Shown piece after piece: positions 7,698-14,399 of a DNA stretch of 15,704 nucleotides. The stretch is from JBGZFC01 sp964346495 (GTDB lineage: Bacteria > Bacteroidota > Bacteroidia > Bacteroidales > Dysgonomonadaceae). The stretch lies in assembly GCA_964346495.1 (NCBI GenBank), contig CAYFUW010000050.1, positions 1 to 15,704 of the forward strand. The letters are read 5' to 3'. Made by a program: the position numbers and the translations under genes. The notes beneath the pieces are model-generated. The model saw only the letters and a program-made list of their open reading frames with translations. It did not search any database and was not told the origin of the DNA. Each line of letters starts with the position of its first letter. The first letter of the stretch is position 1.

Positions 7698-7705
7698 TAT
7701 TTTTG
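7698..7705 (+). promoter_or_regulatory. candidate -7 box for the GNAT gene
   Basis: TATTTTTG matches TAnnTTTG and lies 18 bp before the ATG at 7724, which would give a very short leader. A TTG at the usual -33 spacing is not seen. Confidence 0.35.
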
Positions 7706-7723
7706 TAGTAAAGATATTGGAAA

Positions 7724-8269
7724 ATGGAATTTTTACAAATAAGTCAATCAGATAAAGTAAGGTGGGAAAAGGTTTGGGAACTTTACGAGCAAAGTTTTCC
7801 AATTGCCGAAAGAAGGAAAATCGGTGACCATATCCGCGCCTGTAACGATCCGCAGTTTTTCCCCCTATCGGCTTGGGAAGGTAATACGCTTATCGGAATC
7901 CTGTTTTTTTGGGAATGGGACTCATACCGTTATCTGGAATATTTGGCAGTAAATCCCGAACTTCAGGGACAAGGCTATGGCTCTCAACTATTGAGCTATT
8001 TGCGCGATACGGAACACACGATTATCCTCGAAATTGACCCCTTGTCTAATGAAATGTCGGTAAGACGGTTGCAATTTTACGAACGTGCCGGATTCACATT
8101 GACACCATATCGATTTATGCACTTACCCTACAGGCTTGAAGCGCAATCTATTGAGCTACTAATCCTTAGCTATCCCAAAATGATAACTAAGAGTCAGCAC
8201 AACGACTTTCTGAATTTTATTGACGAGAAAGTTATTCTTTACTGCGAAGGCCAATCCGGCGCGGATTAA
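7724..8269 (+). CDS. GNAT family N-acetyltransferase
   Basis: A 181-residue acetyl-CoA-dependent acetyltransferase. The acetyl-CoA-binding motif A is YLAVNPELQGQGYGSQLL (73-90), containing the R/Q-x-x-G-x-G/A core as QGQGYG (81-86). Motif B is RRLQFYERAGF (114-124). The N-terminal half (SFPIAERR, GNTLIGILFFWE) has the usual GNAT beta-strand pattern. The acceptor substrate is unknown. There is no Shine-Dalgarno sequence before the ATG, which is normal for this phylum. The last 38 bp overlap the convergent membrane-protein gene on the other strand, so the C-terminal tail past about residue 168 is shared antisense sequence. Confidence 0.87.
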   Translation: MEFLQISQSDKVRWEKVWELYEQSFPIAERRKIGDHIRACNDPQFFPLSAWEGNTLIGILFFWEWDSYRYLEYLAVNPELQGQGYGSQLLSYLRDTEHTIILEIDPLSNEMSVRRLQFYERAGFTLTPYRFMHLPYRLEAQSIELLILSYPKMITKSQHNDFLNFIDEKVILYCEGQSGAD

Positions 8270-8780
8270 GCACTACACGCATCAATCGTAAAGTTTGATA
8301 GAGATATTTCTCTTCGCGACGAGAATCGGCATGCATGGGATATACGATTACCGTAACACTATCATCCTCGTTTAACTTCACGTAACCACCTATACCCCAG
8401 GACAGAACACGTGCGTCTGTTCTGAATTTGAGCACATTGTTTTCTCTGTCGGTAAAAGATATTATCCAGGTTTTATCTATTCGGTGTATTATTTCATCGA
8501 AATGATTTTTAGATGAACGAAGTGAGCACTTAAACTCCTCTTTTTTTTGACCTTTGAAATTTGGTGGATTTATATCTTCCGACTCCATATAATCCAATCT
8601 CTTGTAAAAGAACATTGTAATAACAGCAGGCGGCAAGACTCCGGCAATGAAAAACACTATCGCCAATTTTAATAAAGATATCTCAATTCCCCAAAAAAGA
8701 CTTAGAATACTTATGACGGCAATATAAAAAATGAGAAATATTGCTGTCCAAGTCAGAAAAAGTTTGGTAGTAAATTTCAT
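8232..8780 (-). CDS. conserved hypothetical membrane protein with two N-terminal helices
   Basis: A 182-residue protein that I do not recognise. Residues about 8-30 and 36-58 are hydrophobic helices forming a hairpin at the N-terminus. The rest is a soluble domain: a charged linker (QKKEEFKCSLRSSK), then an alternating beta-like region (TWIISFTDRENNVLKFRT, WGIGGYVKLNEDDSVTVIVYP) and a basic C-terminus (RVVLNPRRIGLRSKE). It starts 15 bp after the stop of the DUF4230 gene, so the two are probably co-transcribed. The C-terminal 38 bp overlap the GNAT gene convergently. Hypothesis only: a membrane-anchored domain partner of the DUF4230 protein. Confidence 0.7.
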   Translation of the reverse strand: MKFTTKLFLTWTAIFLIFYIAVISILSLFWGIEISLLKLAIVFFIAGVLPPAVITMFFYKRLDYMESEDINPPNFKGQKKEEFKCSLRSSKNHFDEIIHRIDKTWIISFTDRENNVLKFRTDARVLSWGIGGYVKLNEDDSVTVIVYPMHADSRREEKYLYQTLRLMRVVLNPRRIGLRSKE

Positions 8781-8795
8781 TATATTGACTTTTTA

Positions 8796-9413
8796 TTAGT
8801 TAGGTTGCGGAACTATAATCTCTTCCGTAACTGTTATCTCTTTAAATCCCATCTCCTGCAACAGCGACGTAATAGCCAGTTTTGCCTGTCTGTTTGCATC
8901 CTCCAGAATACCACTATTTACGGCATCTTTGCGCATAATGTTCTTTTCTCTCTTTATTGCATCGTTATACTCCGAAATTTTTATCGGATTAAAAGCATTG
9001 TCGCTTTCGTTATATACCTTTACCGAGTTTTCATCAATAACCACATCCAGTATTTTTGCTTTTAGCATCACCACATGCACCGATTTATCCTTTTCGTTTA
9101 CATCAACCTTGATTTTCTCAAAATCCACTCCTGCTTTAATATATCCGTTGTATTTCAGCAAGAAATATTTTTCGGTAAACGGTATCGGCATATTCATTAT
9201 TTTTTTTGAATCGTTATATCCGATAACACCTACATAGTTATGTTTCACAAGCGCAAGTTCCTGAATATGAACAATCTTATTCAACACTGTCGATGAATTG
9301 TAACTCTTATTGCTTCCACCACCTGCTTTTTCCACAATCAACAGAAAAGCAAGGACAATAGTTGTGATTGCAAAAAAGAGAGTTAATAGTCTATTTCCTT
9401 TTGATTTTATCAC
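8796..9413 (-). CDS. DUF4230 domain protein, membrane anchored
   Basis: I recognise the DUF4230 family by its pattern: one N-terminal membrane helix (LLTLFFAITTIVLAFLLIV), then a domain with LALVKHNYVGVIGY, LKYNGYIKAGVDFEKIKVDV, VHVVMLKAKILDVVIDENS, and a C-terminal helix with REKNIMRKDAV and ANRQAKLAITSLLQEMGFKEI. The function is unknown; the bulk of the protein should face the periplasm or outside. The frame is open up to a TTG at 9461 (221 residues), but a GTG at 9413 puts the start just before the basic patch and membrane helix, giving 205 residues, and I prefer it. The gene stands 15 bp upstream of the two-helix membrane protein, probably in one operon. A CATTCTGAAC-type repeat lies just upstream of the TTG. 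Confidence 0.72.
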   Translation of the reverse strand: MIKSKGNRLLTLFFAITTIVLAFLLIVEKAGGGSNKSYNSSTVLNKIVHIQELALVKHNYVGVIGYNDSKKIMNMPIPFTEKYFLLKYNGYIKAGVDFEKIKVDVNEKDKSVHVVMLKAKILDVVIDENSVKVYNESDNAFNPIKISEYNDAIKREKNIMRKDAVNSGILEDANRQAKLAITSLLQEMGFKEITVTEEIIVPQPN

Positions 9414-9469
9414 TTTAATATCTTGTGTTTGTAGGAACAGTATCAAAAGCCTAAATCTCAATTGTATTT

Positions 9470-9495
9470 GTCATTCTGAACGAAGTGAAGAATCT
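9470..9495 (+). repeat. dispersed repeat, TCATTCTGAACGAAGTGAAG type, copy 1
   Basis: A 26-bp sequence with core TCATTCTGAACGAAGTGAAG. This is a widespread intergenic repeat that gives spurious HSERSEES peptides when translated. A second, diverged copy lies in inverse orientation at 11655-11680, with 20 of 26 positions identical. Both copies are followed by AGCTATT/AGCCTTT words (here 9504-9525), suggesting that a larger block was duplicated. The rest of the 9414-9748 gap holds T-rich low-complexity DNA and the two promoter boxes. Confidence 0.7.
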
Positions 9496-9658
9496 ATATG
9501 ATTGGCTATTAGCTATTAGCCTTTGGCAAATGAGTACATCTAAAAAAGTCTTTTATCTTTATTCTTTGCTCTTTGTTCTAAAAAATATGACAATTCAGTG
9601 ATTTGCTTTACTTTTGATACAGCCTCTACGTTTTATACGACTTCTTATTTTACTACTA

Positions 9659-9666
9659 CAAACATA
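9659..9666 (-). promoter_or_regulatory. candidate leftward -7 box (DUF4230 operon)
   Basis: The minus strand reads TATGTTTG, matching TAnnTTTG, about 245 bp before the chosen GTG start. No -33 TTG is visible. It is 45 bp from a rightward box serving the polyferredoxin gene, so this is a divergent promoter region. Confidence 0.3.
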
Positions 9667-9710
9667 CGGAAAAGATTTGATATTTTTATCGTTTAATAAA
9701 GTTTATTACA

Positions 9711-9718
9711 TATATTTG
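9711..9718 (+). promoter_or_regulatory. candidate -7 box for the polyferredoxin gene
   Basis: TATATTTG matches the consensus TAnnTTTG exactly and lies 30 bp before the ATG at 9749. The -33 position is not a clear TTG. Confidence 0.45.
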
Positions 9719-9748
9719 CAACCATAAATTTTATTTTTTAGGCTCAAT

Positions 9749-11245
9749 ATGTTAAAGAAAACACGTGTAATAGTATCAATTGTCCTGTTTCTTTTGATAA
9801 CATTTTACTTTATCGACTTTGCCGGACTTCTACCCGAAAGCCTGAGTTTCGTTACTAAAATACAGTTTATTCCTGCACTATTATCACTTAACCTGATAAT
9901 AATAGGCGCATTAATTCTGCTTACACTAATTTTCGGACGAGTTTACTGCTCATCGGTTTGTCCTTTGGGCATTTTACAAGATATTATCGCATGGTTTTCG
10001 AAACGTTTTAATAAAAAGAAAAGATACAAATTCAGCAAAGAAAAGAGATTGCTCCGATGGCTGATTCTTGCCGTAACTGTTATTGCTTTTCTGTTCGGTT
10101 TTACCTTTTTATTGGGATTGTTAGACCCATACGGTGCATACGGACGTATTGCCACGCACTTTTTCCGACCCGTATATCTTCACGCCAACAACCTATTAGA
10201 TAATATCTTAACATCATTCAACAACTATTCGCTTAAGCAAATCAATGTCTATTCTTTCGGAATATTGTCTGTGGTTGTAGCACTTATAACATTTATTGTT
10301 GTGGCTGTAATGGCTTGGCGCAATGGCAGAAGTTATTGCAACACGATTTGTCCGGTAGGTACTGTATTGGGATTTTTAAGTAAATTCTCGCTGTTTAAAG
10401 TTGAATTTGATCAAGAAAAATGCAACTCTTGCGGCTTATGTTCGATGAAGTGCAAAGCTTCTTGTATAGATACAAAGAACAGAGAAATAGATTACAGTCG
10501 CTGCGTTAACTGCTTCAACTGCCTCGAAGTTTGCAACAGAAGTGCTATAAAATACCGATTATCAGGGTTTTCTAAAAAGAAACAAACAATAATTTCATCT
10601 AATAATTCCTCTATAATCGAAACATCTAATGTAGATTTATCGAAACGACGTTTTCTGAACACACTTTTTTTAACCGGAATTTCCACAGGTACTCTTTTAG
10701 CAAAAAAAAGCCTGCCGAAAACAAAAAGTGAGAAACCGAAACTTCCCGTAGCACCTCCCGGAGCGGTAAATTTTGATAAGTTTAACGAGAAGTGTATTTC
10801 TTGTCATCTTTGTGTCAGCAAATGTCCGACACAAATTATAAAACCCGCTTTTATGGAATATGGATTTGGCGGAATGATGCAACCAACACTAAGTTTTGAC
10901 AAAGGTTTTTGCGATTTCGATTGTACCGTTTGTAGCGATATTTGCCCGACCGATGCGCTAACAACAATCTCAAAAGAAGTGAAACAGAAAACACAAATTG
11001 GTGTTGCTCACTTTGTTCTGCAAGATTGTATCGTTCACTACAAGGGAAGAAGATGCGGAGCATGTACCGAAGTTTGTCCGACCAAAGCCATTCGTTTAGT
11101 GCCATATAAAAATTCATTATCAATACCCGAAATCAATCCCGATATGTGCATCGGTTGCGGTGCTTGCGAATATGTTTGCCCTGCCGTTCCGAACAAAGCG
11201 ATTTTTGTTGAAGGAAAAGATGTTCAGAAAGTGATAATGTTTTAA
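9749..11245 (+). CDS. membrane polyferredoxin resembling a NapH-NapG fusion
   Basis: A 498-residue iron-sulfur electron-transfer protein. Residues 1-215 match NapH/YccM-type membrane proteins: four hydrophobic segments (about 7-26, 42-63, 102-124, 169-189) and two CxxxCP motifs (C67-C71, C197-C201). Two ferredoxin motifs follow (C225/228/231/235 and C252/255/258/262). After a linker, LSKRRFLNTLFLTG (298-310) resembles a twin-arginine signal, and residues 345-480 carry four more Cys clusters ending in CP (C349-C359, C388-C399, C427 and C436-C443, C467-C477), the layout of NapG. It probably passes quinol-derived electrons across the membrane to a periplasmic reductase. No reductase gene is adjacent, so the partner is unknown. 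The internal RR motif makes the topology of the C-terminal half an open question. Confidence 0.85.
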   Translation: MLKKTRVIVSIVLFLLITFYFIDFAGLLPESLSFVTKIQFIPALLSLNLIIIGALILLTLIFGRVYCSSVCPLGILQDIIAWFSKRFNKKKRYKFSKEKRLLRWLILAVTVIAFLFGFTFLLGLLDPYGAYGRIATHFFRPVYLHANNLLDNILTSFNNYSLKQINVYSFGILSVVVALITFIVVAVMAWRNGRSYCNTICPVGTVLGFLSKFSLFKVEFDQEKCNSCGLCSMKCKASCIDTKNREIDYSRCVNCFNCLEVCNRSAIKYRLSGFSKKKQTIISSNNSSIIETSNVDLSKRRFLNTLFLTGISTGTLLAKKSLPKTKSEKPKLPVAPPGAVNFDKFNEKCISCHLCVSKCPTQIIKPAFMEYGFGGMMQPTLSFDKGFCDFDCTVCSDICPTDALTTISKEVKQKTQIGVAHFVLQDCIVHYKGRRCGACTEVCPTKAIRLVPYKNSLSIPEINPDMCIGCGACEYVCPAVPNKAIFVEGKDVQKVIMF

Positions 11246-11325
11246 TGTACCTATTGCGGTACGTGGTGCGTGTTTCGCGGTGCGGGGTATATCGGTATAT
11301 TAACGTTATTGGTCGGTGAATGTAG

Positions 11326-11345
11326 AGACGTGGCATGCCGCGTCT
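11326..11345. repeat. AGACG...CGTCT palindrome, short form
   Basis: AGACGTGGCATGCCGCGTCT is a 20-bp near-perfect palindrome with a single T/G pair breaking symmetry on each side. It is followed by AATTTTTT. Elements of this kind (GTAGAGACG ... CGTCT) are common intergenic repeats in several phyla. A T run follows on the plus strand, so it might also act as a terminator for the polyferredoxin gene, which ends 80 bp upstream. Confidence 0.6.
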
Positions 11346-11432
11346 AATTTTTTTTTAAACACAAGAGCCAAGACACAAGATCTTCATCTATTTACGATTT
11401 CGGATTTGCTATAACTTTTGTATTTGAAAAGG

Positions 11433-11508
11433 AGACGATGGTTGTGCCTTCGTTAAAACTTATTATCACGAAGCCAAAGGCATCGTGTCCCGATTATGGC
11501 GTCTAATT
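11433..11508. repeat. AGACG...CGTCTAATT unit, long form with nested stems
   Basis: It begins AGACG (11433-11437) and ends CGTCTAATT (11500-11508), the same ends as the short unit at 11326. Inside, ACGATG (11435-11440) pairs with CATCGT (11481-11486), and CTTCGT (11448-11453) with ACGAAG (11468-11473). I read it as a longer relative of the same repeat. Confidence 0.4.
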
Positions 11509-11586
11509 ATTGTTGATTGCTGTAAATTGTTTCTCGCAAAGTTCGCAAAGATGTATCGCAAAGCTCGCTAAGTTTTTCACCTATGC

Positions 11587-11612
11587 TACCGAGCGAATCC
11601 TTTCGCGTGGTA
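11587..11612. repeat. hairpin TACC-GCGAA / TTCGC-GGTA
   Basis: TACC and GCGAA pair with TTCGC and GGTA around the loop TCCT, with an internal GA/GT mismatch pair. There is no T run, so it is not an obvious terminator. Its role is unknown. Confidence 0.4.
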
Positions 11613-11654
11613 TAATAATACAGCAAACAGGCAATAGCTAAAGGCTTATGAATT

Positions 11655-11680
11655 AGATATCTCACTCCGTTCAATATGAC
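11655..11680 (-). repeat. dispersed repeat, TCATTCTGAAC type, copy 2 (diverged)
   Basis: The minus strand matches the 26-bp repeat at 9470-9495 at 20 of 26 positions, with the core TTGAACGGAGTGAG. AGCCTTT and AGCTATT words follow it on the minus strand, as in copy 1. It ends 7 bp before REP element B. Confidence 0.55.
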
Positions 11681-11687
11681 ATTGTTT

Positions 11688-11825
11688 AATTACCACGCCT
11701 TTTAAGGCGTGGATAAAATAAACATCCGCCCAATGGGCTTTAGCCCAAGTTTAATACAATATAAATTTTGGCTAAAGCCTTTCTGTCGGCTATTACAATT
11801 CCACGGGTTAAAACCCGTGGTAACT
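11688..11825. repeat. composite REP-like element B (four hairpins)
   Basis: Hairpins in order: CCACGCCTT-TT-AAGGCGTGG (11693-11712), GGGCTTTAGCCC (11735-11746), GGCTAAAGCC (11770-11779), CCACGGGTT-AA-AACCCGTGG (11801-11820), with AATTACC at the left end and GGTAACT at the right. Its reverse complement lines up with element A from end to end: the core GGCTTTAGCCAAAATTTA is identical, as is CTTGGGCTAAAGCCCAT. The outer stems differ in sequence but remain fully paired. Confidence 0.85.
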
Positions 11826-11918
11826 GAAAGTTCGCAAATGGGACAGGTTTAAATCTACATTGTCCATATCACATAATTTTACGCACAATGCGGATTTTAT
11901 AACCGCAATGTGCTATTT

Positions 11919-11974
11919 CTCCCACTCTCCCACTCTCCCACTCACAAAGTCTCCCTCTCTCCAAGTCACTAAGT
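11919..11974. repeat. octamer tandem array (CTCCCACT family)
   Basis: Seven consecutive 8-bp units: three perfect CTCCCACT, then CACAAAGT, CTCCCTCT, CTCCAAGT and CACTAAGT. Every unit starts with C and ends with T. The strict 8-bp register persists after the units diverge, which suggests slippage growth followed by mutation. There is no spacer structure. Confidence 0.7.
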
Positions 11975-12000
11975 CTTACGCTCGTGCCATTCTGTTTTTC

Positions 12001-12035
12001 TAAGTAGCAGCTAATTTTGAATTAGCAACTACTTA
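12001..12035. repeat. long hairpin upstream of yicC
   Basis: TAAGTAG (12001-12007) and GCTAAT (12010-12015) pair with ATTAGC (12021-12026) and CTACTTA (12029-12035) around the loop TTTGA, with a CA/AA internal loop. It ends 26 bp before the yicC -7 box. There is no T run on either side, so an operator or repeat is more likely than a terminator. Confidence 0.5.
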
Positions 12036-12060
12036 AAAGCGTGTGATAACATTTTTTTAT

Positions 12061-12068
12061 TACCTTTG
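12061..12068 (+). promoter_or_regulatory. candidate -7 box for the yicC-gmk operon
   Basis: TACCTTTG matches TAnnTTTG, 18 bp before the yicC ATG. A TGTG at 12042-12045 is roughly where the -33 element should be, but it is not TTG. Confidence 0.4.
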
Positions 12069-12086
12069 TAAGAAAATAACATAGAG

Positions 12087-12959
12087 ATGATACAATCGAT
12101 GACGGGATACGGCAAATCTGTAGCCGAACTACCCAACAAAAAAATAACAGTCGAAATAAAATCGTTAAACAGTAAACAGCTCGATATTTCGACACGCTTG
12201 CCCTATATCTACAAAGAGAAAGATATTTCAATCAGAAGCACCATTATGGGCAAGCTTTATCGTGGAAAAATTGATTTGAATATCAACGTGGAGACGATTT
12301 CAAAAAACGTATCTACGAAAATCAATCACGATATTCTAAAACAGTATCTGCAAGACCTAAAACCACTTGTCGCTGAAATGGATGTTTCTGAACCTAACGA
12401 TTGGCTTTCCACACTACTACAACTGCCCGACGTGATGAAACAGGAAGTTGAAGAGCTGGATGAAGACGAGTGGGCTTTGATAGAAAAAACGATAGACAAA
12501 TCCATTAATGAACTGATAGAGTTTCGCTTGCAGGAAGGTGCAATGTTGAAAAATATTTTGACTGAAAAAATCGAAAATATTCGTCAACTCTTAGTAGAGA
12601 TAGAGCCGTATGAAGCGGAACGCCTTGAACGAGTTAAAAGTAAGATTACAGAAGGTTTGACAAATTTGGAGAATACCGATTACGACAAAAACAGATTTGA
12701 GCAGGAGATGATTTATTATATCGAAAAATTGGACGTAAGCGAAGAGAAAAATCGCTTAACAAATCATCTCGACTACTTTATCGAAACAATGAACGACGAA
12801 ATTTCGCAAGGCAAAAAGCTCGGTTTTATCACGCAAGAGATTGGACGTGAAATAAATACTTTGGGTTCAAAATCGAATCATTCCGAAATGCAACGAATTG
12901 TTGTTCAAATGAAAGATGAGTTAGAGCAGATAAAAGAGCAGATTTTGAATATACTTTAA
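12087..12959 (+). CDS. yicC: YicC family protein (endoribonuclease family)
   Basis: A 290-residue protein with the full YicC architecture. The family-typical start is MIQSMTGYGK, followed by the N-terminal domain VEIKSLNSKQLDISTRLP (residues about 23-40). A helical, charged middle leads to the C-terminal DUF1732 domain with KLGFITQEIGREINTLGSKS (about 244-263), which is nearly invariant in the family. E. coli YicC has been reported to act in RNA turnover as an endoribonuclease; that activity is inferred here from family only. It heads a rightward pair with gmk 57 bp downstream, the common arrangement in many bacteria. Likely promoter box at 12061. Confidence 0.93.
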   Translation: MIQSMTGYGKSVAELPNKKITVEIKSLNSKQLDISTRLPYIYKEKDISIRSTIMGKLYRGKIDLNINVETISKNVSTKINHDILKQYLQDLKPLVAEMDVSEPNDWLSTLLQLPDVMKQEVEELDEDEWALIEKTIDKSINELIEFRLQEGAMLKNILTEKIENIRQLLVEIEPYEAERLERVKSKITEGLTNLENTDYDKNRFEQEMIYYIEKLDVSEEKNRLTNHLDYFIETMNDEISQGKKLGFITQEIGREINTLGSKSNHSEMQRIVVQMKDELEQIKEQILNIL

Positions 12960-13016
12960 TGTGATTGGCTGATAGTGGTTTGTGAATAGTGAGAGTTGAA
13001 TTAAACACAAAATATT

Positions 13017-13583
13017 ATGGCAAAATTAATTATCTTTTCGGCACCATCCGGTTCGGGTAAGTCAACGCTTATCAGATATTTACTCGAACAAGACCTGAAC
13101 CTGCATTTCTCGATTTCCGCGACAAGCAGGCAACCACGGGGCGAAGAGCAGCACGGTGTGGAGTACTATTTTCTTACACCCGATGAGTTTCGCCAACGTA
13201 TTGCGAATGACGATTTTCTGGAATATGAAGAGGTGTATGAAGACAACTTCTACGGAACACTAAAAAGTGAAGTGGATAAAAAACTTGCCGAAGGCAAAAA
13301 TGTGGTTTTCGATGTGGATTGTATTGGCGGATTAAATATAAAAAAATACTACAAAGAGCGTGCTCTCAGCATCTTTATTATGCCGCCATCGGTTGAAGTG
13401 TTGCGTCAGCGATTGGAAAAAAGAGGAACCGATACACCCGAAGTTATCAATAACAGATTGGCAAAAGCTACATACGAAATGAGTTTCGCACCACAATTTG
13501 ACGTAACTATAGAAAATGATGATTTCGATAGAGCAAGAAAAGAAGTGATGGAGGTGATAAAGGGGTTTATTGAGGGGGAGTAA
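13017..13583 (+). CDS. gmk: guanylate kinase
   Basis: A 188-residue cytoplasmic nucleotide kinase that converts GMP and ATP to GDP and ADP in purine metabolism. The P-loop is APSGSGKST (9-17, K15). The GMP-binding segment is SATSRQPRGEEQHGVEYYF (34-52), with R38, R41, E49 and Y50/Y51 at the expected positions. It continues with FLEYEEVYEDNFYGT and VVFDVDCIGG, then the lid-region arginines in RQRLEKRGTD. Length and motifs are complete. It follows yicC by 57 bp and is probably in the same operon. In Bacteroidales nadD is usually expected next; here an AT-rich accessory pair begins 75 bp downstream instead. Confidence 0.96.
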   Translation: MAKLIIFSAPSGSGKSTLIRYLLEQDLNLHFSISATSRQPRGEEQHGVEYYFLTPDEFRQRIANDDFLEYEEVYEDNFYGTLKSEVDKKLAEGKNVVFDVDCIGGLNIKKYYKERALSIFIMPPSVEVLRQRLEKRGTDTPEVINNRLAKATYEMSFAPQFDVTIENDDFDRARKEVMEVIKGFIEGE

Positions 13584-13657
13584 TTGGGAGATTTATTAAA
13601 AAAAAACAATTTACCACATTAATATAGTATAAAAGGCACAAATAATTAGACAATATT

Positions 13658-14350
13658 ATGGAAAATGATTACTCAAAACTGATAAATTTAGAAACAATTA
13701 AAAGGTTTTGCAACTCACACCTTTTTGATATTGCAACTGGAAGTATTAGAGCAGAGAATCACTCGGTAAAAATTCGTTTTATCGACATGGACGGCAGTTT
13801 TGGTGTTACAGGACTTGGACATTTTTTCTTTATTGATGATTGTATGTACATTATAACAAAAGACAATAAATATGCAGCCAATCATAATCCTGATATCTTA
13901 GACTACAGTGAAGAGCTTGATATTCTCAACTATACCGATGAATTTGTTGTAAGAGTTATTTTCGCAGGAATTTTCACTGGCTTTTATGACGATAATGGTA
14001 AACGAGTTTTCACAGGAGATGTTGTTAATACAAGAGCACTAGTGAATCCAACATTTCCTTCTGTTGGAAGAGAAAGCAGAGCAAAAAACAAAAATAGTGA
14101 AGAAAAAGGAAGTTTCATAAAAGCTGGTGTTAGTGATATGAATGGGGAATACTCGCTCATTCTTGACAACCATAGCGTACCGCTTAGTTGGGCAACAGAG
14201 TTGGAAGTTATTGGCAGTTTGTTCTTTGATTTGACAAATAACACAACAGAAGTTAATATACGCACATTATGTAGTAGCTTTGCTCAATCAAGAAGAGATA
14301 AGAATGAGATTAGAAAATTAATACAAAAATCACCTTGTTTTAACCTATAA
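13658..14350 (+). CDS. uncharacterised protein with YopX-like motif
   Basis: A 230-residue soluble protein that I do not recognise as a whole. Residues 103-123 (AGIFTGFYDDNGKRVFTGDV) match the hallmark of YopX-like proteins, roughly G-x-[YF]-TG-x-x-D-x-NG-K-x-x-[YF]-x-GD-[IV]. ELEVIGSLFFDL (181-192) matches their closing E-V-IG-N-x-[YF] strand. YopX-like proteins are typical of phages and integrated elements and have no established function. The N-terminal 100 residues (SIRAENHSVKIRFIDMDGSFGV, FFIDDCMYIITKDN) look like a separate beta-rich domain; only the key residues are quoted. The gene is visibly more AT-rich than gmk and uses many ATA, AGA and TTA codons, suggesting acquisition. It lies 49 bp upstream of the nuclease-like gene on the same strand. 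Confidence 0.62.
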   Translation: MENDYSKLINLETIKRFCNSHLFDIATGSIRAENHSVKIRFIDMDGSFGVTGLGHFFFIDDCMYIITKDNKYAANHNPDILDYSEELDILNYTDEFVVRVIFAGIFTGFYDDNGKRVFTGDVVNTRALVNPTFPSVGRESRAKNKNSEEKGSFIKAGVSDMNGEYSLILDNHSVPLSWATELEVIGSLFFDLTNNTTEVNIRTLCSSFAQSRRDKNEIRKLIQKSPCFNL

Positions 14351-14399
14351 CACAAAGAGAAAAAATTATTGAATCATAATTAGTATAATATAGACAAAA

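Larger units (their letters stand above)
11246..12086. other. gene-free 840-bp intergenic region rich in repeats
   Basis: No credible coding frame on either strand. From left to right it holds: a GTACC/GGTAC hairpin just after the polyferredoxin stop (11247-11262) and a degenerate GGTGCG-rich stretch (11264-11289); two AGACG...CGTCT palindromic units; CGCAAAG-type direct repeats (11532-11572); a GCGAA/TTCGC hairpin; an inverted copy of the TCATTCTGAAC repeat; REP element B; an octamer array; and a hairpin before the yicC promoter box. Individual parts are listed separately. Confidence 0.75.

Noticed and set aside
9310..9501. Short rightward frame ending in CHSERSEES
   Set aside because: This peptide is the well-known spurious translation of the TCATTCTGAAC repeat; the rest is antisense to the DUF4230 gene.
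9749..11245. A complete periplasmic nitrate reductase (Nap) locus
   Set aside because: Only the NapH/NapG-like electron-transfer protein is present; no NapA, NapB or maturation gene is in the window.
11919..11974. CRISPR-like array
   Set aside because: The units are contiguous octamers with no spacers and no cas genes nearby; a simple tandem repeat.
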